Shown here: positions 34,001 through 43,766 of the stretch, piece after piece
Layout of the letters: the number at the start of each line of letters is the position of its first letter
How positions within the stretch are numbered: position 1 is the first letter of the stretch
NCBI GenBank assembly: GCA_947069175.1
Contig: CAMTDV010000019.1
Location: 76,135,358-76,199,357, forward strand
Reading direction: 5' to 3'
DNA: 64,000 bases
Origin: Scalesia atractyloides
Lineage: Eukaryota > Streptophyta > Magnoliopsida > Asterales > Asteraceae
Position numbers and translations under genes: made by a program
The notes under the pieces: generated by a model
Databases searched by the model: none
What the model saw: the letters and a program-made list of their open reading frames with translations, nothing else
What the model was told of the DNA's origin: nothing

Positions 34001-35845
34001 AAATGAGTTTCGAGTCGTTTTCCCTTCGCCTCACGAGGCATAAGCCTCGAGACGATACGAGGCGTAAGGCCGAGGCGGTATTAATAAATAAATATAAGAA
34101 TTCTATATTATTATAAAAATAATAATACTAACTAATTTCATCATCAGATTCATCAAAATCATCAAAAACACACAAAAAAGACATGAAATGCTTAAAATTG
34201 ACACAAAAAGTCAAAAACATAAAAAACAACTATCAAAATCCCCTGAGGCGCAGCTTTCCTAGCACCTCAGCCCCTCTGAGGGCATATACAGTAAAAACAC
34301 CATGAGGCGCGCCTCAGACTCGTTTTTTGGCCGTTTCGCCTCGAGGCGCGCCTTGAGGCGCACGCCTCAAGCTTTTTTTAAAACCATGGTTGCGTTCGGC
34401 AAGACTAATTTTGATTTTTTTAATTAAGTTTACTATCAACTGAAAACCAAGAAAATAAGGTTACCTGTTTTCTACTCCAATCGTATTGACGAACACCAGC
34501 AGCAGGCGCAAATTGAAGCAATATGAAACCCTCTTTTGTCAGCTTGAACGCCCCTGACTGCACAAACAACCACCCCACTGATTAACCATAAGTTAAGAGA
34601 CACAATTTGACTTTTAGAGTCAAACATGTTGATTTTAAACAACAAAATTGAGATGGGTTACAATCTTTTTCATATAAATCTGCCACTAAAATCAAATAAA
34701 ATATATAATAAGCCTGCTTTGGAACACCACTAACGTGTTATCAAGACACCCATGACGTGTCATACAGGCCGTATGATAGGAGCTAAAAGTGGTCATATAC
34801 TCATATGGGCCATATGATTGCCATACGGCCCGTATGATGTTGTGACCTACAAAAAAATGAATTATGTGACCACTGATTGACCCATACGGTATGGCCTTTT
34901 TCGCCCTATCATACAACCCACATGACCCATACGTCCTGTATAATGTTGTGACTGACAAGGAAATGACTAATGTGACTGCTTACTGATTGACCCATACAGC
35001 TCGTATGACCTTTTTTCGCCTTATCATACAACCGGTATGACCCATAGATCACGTATAATGTTGTGATTGACAAAGAATTAACTAACGTGACCACTGATTG
35101 ACCCATACAGCCCGTATAATGTTGTGATTGACAAAGAAATAACTAATGTGACAATGGATTGACCCATACAGCCCATATGGCCTTTTCGCCTATCATACGA
35201 CCCACATGACCCAAAATATTCGCCCCGCAACCCCTGATTGACCCATATGGCCAGCCCGTATAACCTTTTTCAGCCTTATCATATGACCCATAAAACCAGT
35301 ACGACAATGTGACCGACAAAGAAAAAACCAATGTGACCACTGATTGACCCTATCTTATGGCCTGTATGACGTGACTGGTGACCTGGTGTACACTTTTCGG
35401 GTTGTGTATCATTAACAACACCTATAATAAACCGCGGTAAAGCACCAAACTACTCAAAACTTACATCTAAAGGCGCAAACTCGGGTGGGCGGGGTTTCAA
35501 CCGTAAGCGCAGCCTTCCCTTTGTAATCGAATGCCCAATGAAAACTTTCGGAGCATCTATTCATCAATCCAAACAAAACCCATGTCAATTTAAAATCAAC
35601 TTTCATTCAACACTTTACAAAAAAAAAAAAAAAAAAAAACCTTGTCTAGGTTGAGAGTACGATGAAACATGGGGCCTTTGTTGTTGCTGGTCAGAGTATT
35701 GACATTTCAAACAGAGTTTTCTAGAGATTGGGTTCACGAGTTTGATTGTAGGTGAAGAAGAGATTTGAGGGTTTAAACAAAAAGGGGATTTAGGGTTTTG
35801 GATGAAGGTGTTCCTCTTGACGAGGGAAATTGAAAGATTTAACAT
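27680..35845 (-). CDS. WHY1: WHIRLY single-stranded DNA-binding protein, plastid type, seven exons
   Basis: Minus-strand exons: 35641-35845, 35465-35556, 34465-34557, 29152-29246, 28999-29072, 28821-28909 and 27680-27799; all introns are GT-AG and all phases join, giving 255 residues, close to Arabidopsis WHY1. Residues 1 to about 68 are a Ser, Lys and Asn-rich likely transit peptide. The Whirly fold follows, with RPPEFAPLD, FAPAAGVRQYDWSRK, FSLSVTEIGSLISLGARDSC, VRKVLKVEPLPDGSGHFFNL, PVTKAEFAILISAFN and an acidic end DLEWSR. Family knowledge: Whirly proteins bind single-stranded DNA, guard plastid genome stability and can act in the nucleus at defence genes. Exon 2 is odd: the KGKAAL DNA-binding motif reads KGRLRL because of two compensating frameshifts. 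WHY1 versus WHY3 is not settled. Introns are 84, 907, 5218, 79, 89 and 1021 nt; intron 3 hosts a cystatin gene on the other strand. Confidence 0.93.
28249..28584. mobile_element. hAT-type MITE in WHIRLY intron 6, 336 bp
   Basis: Exact 8-bp duplication ATTACTAT (28241-28248 and 28585-28592) flanks inverted ends CATAGTTGTTAATAGCGAC and CATAGATGTCAATAGCGGC (16 of 19 identical). The interior is palindromic with AATAGCGA words and no transposase. Splice sites of the intron are untouched. Confidence 0.9.
29489..29668 (-). mobile_element. Au-type SINE fragment with GAT tail, in WHIRLY intron 3
   Basis: On the minus strand it reads GAGCCGGGGTCTCACTGGAA, GCAGCCTCTCTA, GGGGTAGAGGTAAGG, ACCCTCCTCAGAC and GGTGGGATATATTGAGTA, the conserved body of the plant Au SINE. 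It ends in (GAT)n (plus-strand ATC run at about 29489-29513) instead of the usual TTG tail. The tRNA-like head is incomplete. Confidence 0.75.
29669..30417. other. WHIRLY intron 3 sequence without recognised feature
   Basis: It is AT-rich and noncoding. The stretch 29800-29990 repeats TTTCATG and CACATATCATGTGATGTGAG palindromic words. Nothing coding is seen on either strand. Confidence 0.5.
30418..30670. mobile_element. Mutator-type MITE in WHIRLY intron 3
   Basis: Inverted ends of about 45 bp share the word CCTTGTGGTTTATTGAAAGT (left) and its complement at the right (ACTTTCAATAAACCACAAGG). The outer bases are AGAGTTAATTACACAGATAG and, inverted, AGAGTTAGTGACACATACAG. Long inverted ends and this sequence type fit plant MULE MITEs. 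No clear 9-bp duplication is found. Confidence 0.7.
31028..31085. repeat. (TA)n microsatellite, left flank of a TA-flanked element
   Basis: About 29 uninterrupted TA units end exactly where the element at 31086 begins. Confidence 0.95.
31086..32056. mobile_element. TA-microsatellite-flanked transposable element (Micron-like)
   Basis: Imperfect inverted ends GGTAGAGGATCCTGTAAAAA and, inverted, GGTAGAGTTATTGTAAAAAG are bordered on both sides by (TA)n runs. The interior repeats GTTTTAAACCTGCATT and TATAGTGTTTTACACC words. Elements embedded in TA microsatellites are known in plants (Micron type); the assignment is by layout only. Confidence 0.6.
32057..32078. repeat. (AT)n microsatellite, right flank
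   Basis: Eleven AT units lie between the TA-flanked element and an AT-rich transition (TATGTTATATG words) that leads into the ATTGT array. Confidence 0.95.
32215..33080. repeat. ATTGT pentanucleotide array, about 0.87 kb
   Basis: About 170 units of ATTGT (GTATT phase on the plus strand) run with only about a dozen single-base interruptions. Because five is not a multiple of three, all six frames can stay open and spell runs such as VLYCI or NTIQY; these are not proteins. The array lies in WHIRLY intron 3 and ends about 215 bp before the cystatin TATA box. Confidence 0.98.
33296..33303 (+). promoter_or_regulatory. TATA box of the cystatin gene
   Basis: TATAAATT lies 94 bp before the ATG. A pyrimidine- and C-rich leader (CTCCCCCATACACCCACCCA) follows, typical of a plant 5' untranslated region. 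Confidence 0.75.
33390..33767 (+). CDS. Phytocystatin-like secreted protein lacking key inhibitory motifs
   Basis: One exon encodes 125 residues. The start is ATG at 33390; an upstream in-frame TTG is not a plant start. Residues 1 to about 30 are a signal peptide with a hydrophobic core (LLLTILVFFLGSIF), so it enters the secretory pathway. The mature part begins near GWSPVKNLNDPK, then FGKFAVEEHNTN, close to the plant cystatin LARFAV helix signature, then KLIFYKVVKAE. Known family role: cystatins block papain-type cysteine proteases through an N-terminal Gly, a QxVxG loop and a Pro-Trp loop. Here the QxVxG place reads LPGYG and the second loop reads YDQFMD without PW, while the end SHLESFKGP resembles Arabidopsis CYS5-type tails. 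Inhibition may be weak or lost. It lies inside WHIRLY intron 3 on the opposite strand. Confidence 0.85.
   Translation: MSSNHQTLLLTILVFFLGSIFCNVSPTFGSKTHADGWSPVKNLNDPKLVRFGKFAVEEHNTNTNSKLIFYKVVKAEILPGYGTGYNLTIVTKGSARNDKPKTYDALVVYDQFMDTSHLESFKGPI
33808..33813 (+). terminator. Polyadenylation signal of the cystatin gene
   Basis: AATAAA lies 41 bp after the stop codon in an AT-rich 3' region, a normal plant arrangement. Confidence 0.7.
33983..34388. mobile_element. hAT-type MITE, GC-palindromic interior, 406 bp
   Basis: Ends CAAGGTTTAAAA and, inverted, CATGGTTTTAAAA are flanked by GTTGTGTT (33975-33982) and GTTGCGTT (34389-34396), an 8-bp duplication with one mismatch. The interior contains many GAGGCG, GCGCCTC and CCTCGAGGCG words that can fold back. 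It lies in WHIRLY intron 3 just after the cystatin gene. Confidence 0.75.
34780..35390. repeat. Minisatellite in WHIRLY intron 2
   Basis: Units of roughly 60-110 bp share TGATTGACCCATACAGCC, CCTTTTTCGCC, TATCATACAACC and TAATGTTGTGATTGACAAAG. About six starts are seen (near 34873, 34984, 35094, 35155, 35237, 35341). The array occupies most of the 907-nt intron. Confidence 0.85.
35620..35640 (-). repeat. Poly-T tract immediately after the WHIRLY intron 1 donor
   Basis: On the minus strand exon 1 ends CAAG and the 84-nt intron begins GT followed by about 20 T. The tract could weaken the donor (GTTTTT instead of GTAAGT) or act as a U-rich enhancer of splicing. Confidence 0.8.
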
Positions 35846-36267
35846 CTTTCTTCACAACTCTTGTTAATGGAGTGCTTCACCGGTGAGGGTTACCTATTTT
35901 TCAGAATCTTGGAGTGAGACTATGAGGGTATTGTAGAATCTTGATAAACCCTTGGCTGTAGGACAAAATATTATTAATATTGTTGATTTTGAAGTTTATG
36001 CATAACAACCATGGACGTTTACATGTATATGTTTTTTTTTTTATTATCTAGGTTTAAACACGTATTTCTAAATCAACACTAACTAGTTTATTAAGTTCCC
36101 GCGACGAATTTCTTTTGTTATTTAGTATGTGTTTACATGTGTTTTGAAATCACTACGAATACGTTGCGTACGGAACCGCTGACAAGAAAAAAAAGAAAAT
36201 ATAGAAAAAACACTAAAAGATAACCGAATGAAAAATCAACAAAAAAAAATGTATGGTAATGATGTAT
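35846..36267 (-). promoter_or_regulatory. Probable upstream region of the WHIRLY gene
   Basis: This precedes the ATG at 35845 on the minus strand. The bases nearest the ATG (AACAAGAGTTGTGAAGAAAG) look like a 5' untranslated region. No confident TATA box was found. At 36080-36180 the words CCCGCGACG and ACGTTGCG resemble the Helitron-like ends elsewhere but are too weak to call. Confidence 0.35.
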
Positions 36268-36544
36268 GAAACCCGTGGTCAGAGATGAGCAAATGGTATT
36301 GGGTACCACTACCGATTTTCCGAACTGGAAGATCTAATGTACCAATTCGGTACCGACTTTTGGCGTAGCACACATCAAGAAAAAAAAAGTTGTCACGTGT
36401 AATTGAAACCCTTGGTCAGAGATGAGCAAACGGTACTGGTACCGGTACGAATTTCCCGAACCAAAAGATCTTAAGTAGCAATTCGATACCGCTTTTGGCG
36501 TAGCACACATAAAGAAAAAAATAATAAAAAGTTGCCACGTGGCA
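36268..36544. repeat. Tandem duplication, unit about 137 bp
   Basis: Two copies begin GAAACCC(G/T)TGGTCAGAG at 36268 and 36405 and share GGTACCG, GATCT and TTTTGGCGTAGCACACAT words. The second copy ends at the target site of solo LTR E (TGGCA). Confidence 0.8.
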
Positions 36545-37268
36545 TGTAACGACTCGCTTTTTCGTACTTTCCATATTTAGAAAGCTAGTCTTGTACTTCT
36601 ATTTTTGGAAATCTTTGTATCTCGTATTCGCATTTTCGTTGTAAGGGTTGTAATCGAGACTTGAATCATAATGGAATATACTTTTTATCACAATACTTGT
36701 CATACATGTTCAATCATACATACTTATACTTGATTCTCATACTCAAAAACGTGACATACTTGCTAATACGCAACATTGATATATTATACATGCATTATAC
36801 GTGGTGTTTATACTCGATCTCGACCATTTTATACATACATATACATTATAACAGTTACACGTGCTTAGAATACATTATTGTATCATAAAATACATTAACA
36901 TAACTTAAAACCCGTCACAATTGAACAAAACAACAAATTTCAAAATTGTGTCTCGGTCCTTGTGGACCGCAAAGGGATACCCTTACGTCCGTAAGACCCT
37001 CTGGGCGGACAAATGCTTTTTGGCTCATGAATTAGCACGGATTCACACACTAATCTCTCACCGAATCACCTCTAAACTTATTAAAACTCACCTAACACCC
37101 TCCTAACTCTTCCTATAAATACTAACCCTATTTCACACCATTTACACTTTCCAAACTCCATCTAATTCACTCAAAACTCTCAAATATTCAAGAACACTTA
37201 CACATCAGAATTCAGAGATTGTACCTCCTTCACTAAAGTGAGCATAACTTGCTCATTTCTTAACGAAA

Positions 37269-39748
37269 TGTCACACCCCAACCGATGGCGGAAACATCGG
37301 GATGAACAACAAATCGTTCAAAAGCATCATAAAACTACTTTGTGACAATATGTAATTAAGCAAAATTTCATTTCATAATAAAATTGCAAGTACAATATAA
37401 TTCAAGGAAATACGAGGTATAGCAAGTTTGACAAATAACCCATAACAAAATTGACACAACAATAATAAACCTAACGTCATGTTTTGATCTAGCGTCATTC
37501 ACTACTTCTTTTCATAGCATCATCTCCTCATCCTGTAACATGTTTAAAATACGAGTTCAATACAAAAGCAAAGGCGAGTATAAAGTTTGAGTATAGTGTA
37601 AGTATAAGCATATGTTTTAAAACAAATCCACATGGCAACAAGATACATACGAGCATACACTAGGCATGTGATATTTCTAGTCAAACCCTCTGTTTACGCA
37701 ACTAGTATAAATAATTCAACATGACCAACGTTCACAGGCGGTGCGTTACTCCTATAGCGCGTACATGTCAAATGGAGGCTAAAAATAAGCTAATGTCTAT
37801 AGTATCACATACGTTCAATCCCTATATAAGCATCACAAAGTATCAAGCGTTCATGTATATTGGATTGTTTTGTGCAAGTAATAAAGCATAAGTTTGTGTT
37901 GTTTTGATACGTAACATGTTACACCCCAAAAGTGGTTTAAACGAAAAAGGGGGGTTCGAGTATACTCACGGTTTGTTTTTGGGTCTTTTCCACACTTGAA
38001 ACAATTCCATGAAGATGTTGGTTCGTGGAGAAACGCCGAGTTATCCTACAAGAGGAAAGGAGGCGTATGAGTAACGAGTTAACGGTGGATTTGGAGTATT
38101 CGGGTAAATGTAAGAATAATGTATGGAAAAGTATTATAACATGAAAAATAGTCACTAGCATAGCACTTGTCATCGACACTATAGCAAATCCATAAGGATT
38201 GAATGTTTTTCATAGGTTCAAGACCTATTAGAATCGTGACAAGGAAAACATACAACAAGCGATGAAACTTAATAACTTAACGAATGATTCACTTAGTCAT
38301 TTATCAAGGGTTCGGTTTCTAAGTTTATTATTTAGTTCAGATACATAATTAGTCCTATAGTCATGTAAGAGGTAGGATATAATTCATCCACTTTGGTACC
38401 TCTTGAATCAAGTAAGTCAAGTAGGAGGTGGAAGATTAACCATCCACTTAGGAACCTCTATGTTTGTTCACCACTACACAAGTCACCATAAGTGACAAGG
38501 AGGGTTTCAAGAACATAATGTACAAAATGTAAATATGGTGTCATCTAGATACCAAGTAGCCAAGTGTGAGTCAACCCGAAGAGCACACGAGGACAATGGT
38601 CAACGGCTATGTGGGGTTGTGACACTTTAGGTCTAGCAAACTAGCTTGGGATTTGATGAAAAACATCAAGTGATGTGTGTCTCAAAAGGAGATAGCCCAA
38701 GCTAACCAAGGTGGACACACATGAACAAGTCTTAACCTTGCATCACTTGTGAGCTAAAAGCTCTATGAACACAGAAAGTTGGAGTGTTCAACACTTCTAT
38801 TTACATGTATAACAACCTAGTTAGTCTCCTTAATCACAAGATTGATTAGGAGCTCAAGAACACTAGATGGTTTGAAGTAAAACATAAGTTTTGGAAAGTT
38901 TGTTTTAAATACAGGGAATTCTTGCACTTCAACTCAATATAAAGGAGTTCCATCTAGGTTTTCCATGAAGAACCTAAGGAAACAATCCTAAGGTTCCCAG
39001 TGCTAAGGAAGAAGAAACAATGAGAAAGGTGAAATAGAAGTGAGCTAGAACTCACTTTGAGAGCTTTGAACTTTCTGCTCAATTTCTGAGTTTACCAACT
39101 GATTTCAAGTGTTTAGAGAGTGAATTAGAGTGTTTGTAAAGTGGGGAAGTGTGGGAATGGGGTTGGGTTTTATAGGAGGTGATTAGGGTTAGTTAGGTGA
39201 GCATTTAGTGCAAAAGCACAATCCTTGTGCACTAAAATTGACCAATAATGAGCCAAATCACTTTCTGCCGAAATGGGTGGTTGGCGACCGTGAGAAGGAA
39301 GGGGGGACACGCTTGGCATCCCCCGAGAGGCTGGGATAAGTTTCATTTTTGGCAAAACAGCCCCCTGGGGTCTATATTTTTGGGTTTGGGTGTTTTTAAG
39401 CATAAAAGTGCATTTTCAGGGGTTTTAAGTCAGTTTATCACAATAATAAGTATGAGCAAGTATATTGTATATATGTTCATGTATAAGTGTCATATATAAT
39501 GTATGTATGTCACGTATTTGCAAGTTCACCACACGTTTTATGAATATCACAAGTATGCGTTACAGTTTGAATGTATGAGTATAAAATGTTTATGATCAAG
39601 TTTAAATAATAAAATATGAATTTTATATGATTCAAGTCTCGATTACAAAGGATTACAACGAAGAATGATTACAAGATACAACGTTCCAAAATAGAAATAC
39701 AACGTGAGCTTGCTATAAAATAGAAAGTATGGAAACCGAGGCATTACA
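37269..39748 (-). repeat. 3' LTR of element C
   Basis: It matches 54188-56705 along its length with small indels. A minus-strand TATAAAACCC box is at about 39166-39175. It contains no palindrome array of the type found in A, B and D. Frames inside it have no domain. Confidence 0.9.
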
Positions 39749-39764
39749 GTCCCCTCCTTTAGGA

Positions 39765-42700
39765 AATTTCATCCTGAATTTAGGAAGATGCAATGAATAG
39801 ATGCGATACTTAGTCTTCATATCACTCTCGAGTTCCCAAGTAAATTCAGCGCCACGCTTACCTCCCATCGCACCTTGATGATAGTAATTCGACTGCGCCT
39901 TAATTGCTTGATCCTCGTTCATGATTTCAACTGGTTTCTCCACAAAATGCAAGGCTCATTGATTGAAGATCTCGAGTGGAACTTGAAGTCCTTCTTCAGC
40001 TAGACACTATTTAGGTTTGAAACATGAAAGAAGGATGAACGTTGTTGAGCGCTTGAGGCAGATCCAGACGATACGCTCCTTGCCAATCCTCTCGAGAATC
40101 TTGAAAGCACCTACATAGCGAGGAGCGAGTTGCCTTTCTTACCAAATCGAACAACACCTTTCCAGGGGATACCTTGAGAAGTGCATTATCACCCACGGTA
40201 AATTCCAGGCTTGGTTTCTTTTGTCAGCGTAGCTCTTTTGTGGCTTCGGGGCTTTGAGTAAGTTGTTCACAATCTGTAGGATCTTGGTCCTTGTCTCTTG
40301 TATTAATTCGGACCAGTGATCTGAAATCTCCGATCTCGTGCCAACAAATAGGCGAACGGCACTTGCGACCATACAATGCTTCAAATGGAGCCATTTGAAT
40401 ACTTCGTGTAACTATTATTGTACGAGAATTCTCCAATGATAAGTGCGAATCCCAATTGCCACAAATCAATTACACATGCCGAAGCATATCCTCCAAGTTT
40501 GGATATTACACTCAGTTTTACCGTCGATGAGGATGGAAAGCGGTGATAAGGTTAAGACGAGTGCCAAGGGCGGATTGAAATGTTTGCCAAATGCGGGAGT
40601 GAACGAGCATCGCGATCGGAAAGATGTCAACGGGTACCATGACGACTGATGATTTCATCCGTGTAGATAACAGGTCAAGTCTCGACCTTGTAATCTTCAC
40701 GAATGGCAAGGAAATGAGCGGATTTGGTCAATCGGTCAATGATAACCCATATACTGTCATGACCTAACGAAGTACGAGGAAGCTTGGTAATAAATTCATT
40801 AGCAATACTCTCGCATTTCCACGGGAATTTTCTGGTTGTTCGAGTAAGCCAGAGGGGCGTTGATGTTTCAGCTTTCACCTTAGAACAAGTAAGGGCACTT
40901 CGAGACGTGGAGAGCGAAATCTTTCTTCATTCCAGGCCACCAATAGGACGTATGAAGATCATGGTACATCTTGTCACGCCAGGATGAATGGAGTATATCG
41001 GATTTGTGGGCTTCATCCATCAAGGTGTTTTGAAGGTTAAGACGATGTGGGAATCCAAATGCGATCATGGTAGTAAAGGGATACCATCGGTTTAGTACGA
41101 GTGGGTTTTCGACTCCACAATTTAAACTCGTATCGAGGTTACCCACGTTAATGACAGCAAATTGCGCTTGGCGAATTAGCTCATGAAGTCTCCCCACAAT
41201 TTGGTGACACGAATACTCTTGACATGAGTCTAACAACTAAGTGCATCGGCCACAACATTCACCTTGCCAGGATGGTTAGCGAATGTCACAGTCGTAGTCG
41301 TTCAACAGTTCTACCCAACGACGTTGACACATGTTGAGTTCCTTTTGATCAAAGATATGTTGAAGCTCTTATGGTCAGTGAAGACCGTACACTTTGTACC
41401 ATAAAGGTAGTGTCTCCAAATCTTTAACACAAAAACAACTACACCAATTTCAGGGTCGTGCGTAGTATAGTTTTTCCCATGAAATTTGAGTTGTCTCGAT
41501 GCGTAAGCGATAACCTTGTCCCGTTTGCACAAGAACGCAACCAAGACCTTGGTTTGAGGCATTCACAATACACGACGAAATCTTCGTTTTCATGGGGAAA
41601 GTGCAAGGATAGGAGCTTACAGAGCATGCTCTTGAGGGTCTGAAAAGACTCCTCTTGATCGGACCCCAAACAAAAGGTTTACTTTATGATTCAACGACGT
41701 TAAAGGAACGGCAATCTTGGAAGAAGTTTCGAGATGAAACGGCGATAATACCCAGCTAGCTAAGAAACGAACGATTTTCAGAAGGCGATTTTAGGTGCAA
41801 ATCCAATTCTTCACAGCTTCTATTTTGCGGGGTCAACAGGAATACCGAGTTCATTGACGTGTGACCAAAAATTGAACCTCTTTTAGCCAAATTCACACTT
41901 GGAGAATTTGGCGTAAAGGACGTTCGGTTCGACAAAAGTTGAAGGATAATTTGCAAATGTCGCCCATGTTCTTCTTTCGTTTGGAGTAGATGAGAATACG
42001 TCGATGAACACGATTACGAATTGTCGAGGAAAGGTTTACACACCAGTTCATGAGGTCCATGAACACTGCAGGCGCATTGGTCAAACCAAAAGGCATGACC
42101 ACAAACTCGTAGTGTCCATAACTGTAACGGAAAGCAGTTTTAGGTACATCTCCTTCAAAAACTCGAAGTTGATGGTAGCGGAATGAGATCGATTTTCGAG
42201 AAAACAAGTCGCACCTGAAGTTGATCAAAGAGATCGTCAATAACGAGGAAGTGGTATCGATTCTTGATTGTAAGTTTATTGATTTCACGATAGTCAATGC
42301 ACACCTAAAAGACCCATCTTTCTTTTGACGAACAAAAACAGTAGCGCCCCAAGGGGAAGTACTAGGGAGTATAAAGCCTTTATCAAGAAGTCTTGAAGTT
42401 GGCTAGATAGCTCTTGCTTTTTCCGAGGGTGGCTAAAACGATAAGGAGCTTCGCAACAGGAGTTGCGCCAGGGATGAGGTCAATACGAAATTAAACAGAT
42501 CGAGGAGGCGGAGGACCAGGAGAATCCTCTGGAAAGACATCACTGAAATCGCAAAACAACAGAACGTTCGACTCCGCTCGGGCCTTTGTCTTTCTTTTCC
42601 ACAACATGGGCAGAAAGGCAAAGTACTCCTTGCGCAAATGTTTGTTTGCTTGAATACACGATATGAGCTTGAGACCTTTAGAAGGTTTCTCGCCGTAGAC

Positions 42701-43766
42701 GTGAAGGAATCCTTGCTAGGAAGGGGTAGGCGAATGAACTTTTCTGAACAAACAACTTCGGCACGAACTCGCTTAACGCAATCCATGCTACTATGACATC
42801 GAAACTACCCATTTGCATAGGTATGAGGTCGATTGAATACGTTGATCGTTTAGAATCAGGAGCAATTAGTAAGGATGGAATCAACAAAACGGTTTTACCA
42901 TTTCGTGCACACTTAAGTAATGGTTCAATTCAATCGACACAAAACTCTTCTCAGCGCCTGTATCAAATAGACATGAGCATAAACATGGTTCACAAGGAAC
43001 TACCAGTGATGACGTCGTTTGAACTTTGAGCTTGAGCTGAGGAAGCATAAAAGCTCGTCCTTTAGCTGCCTGAGTCTGTTGTTTGTTGAGGCTGCTGATT
43101 GACGTTGCACTGAGGGCAAACGTTTAGCAAGATGATTTGGATCACCGCACTTAAAAACACGCTCGCACAGGAGCATTTCTGAGAATGAGTTGACACGGTT
43201 AGGCATGAGGGCTTGGTTGGGTTTGGGTTTGGGGGTTGCTGCGACATTGGCTAGCAAAGTGCCCGAATCTGTGGCATTGGGCACATTTGCGACATGAGGT
43301 GCCAGTGGGATGATGGTTTGTGCAATGTTACTTGGGATGTGACCCAACTAGCCCAATCTTGTGCTTGAGGATGGCAGGGCTGCAACTGCTGGATGGGTTG
43401 AGGGTTCGGTGGAGTAAAAACCGCGCAATTTTGACCAAAGCCTTCCGCTTCTTGTTCTTGGGTTGTTGTTTATTCTGGGGTTTTTAGGTGAGGGTTTTTA
43501 ACATGGCAGGTTCGGCGGCGGCTTGGTGCGCTTTTTCAGCGAGGCCTTCGTGGCATTCCTGCGCTCGACCTGGTTGCTGTTAAGGGCGAGCAGCCAAGCG
43601 GTAGGTTTCCTCGATAGTTGCTGGGAAGGCAGCTTCCACGAGTTCATGAAGAGTCGGGTAGCAATGGATGTATTTGTTGATAGCCTTCTCGGTGGGTATC
43701 AACTTGGGTGGGCAAAGGATACAAGTTGCTTGAAGCGTTGGGTTTAAACCATCATTATCATCCCCA
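39765..43766 (-). pseudogene. Element C pol and 3' gag, heavily frameshifted
   Basis: Read from high to low coordinates: gag relic (GDDNDGLNPTLQATCILCPP near 43760-43700), zinc knuckle region near 43150, protease region near 42950, RT with YGHYEFVVMPFGLTNAPAVF (about 42140-42060), RNase H with FTDHKSFNISL near 41370, integrase with LPRTSLGHDSIWVI near 40820-40740, and a chromodomain-like end (GAEFTWELESDMKTKY near 39860-39810). More than ten frame changes or stops are present. Confidence 0.85.

Noticed and set aside
36060..36200. A further Helitron-like end
   Set aside because: CTAGT and CCCGCGACG words are present, but no hairpin of sufficient length or second end was found.
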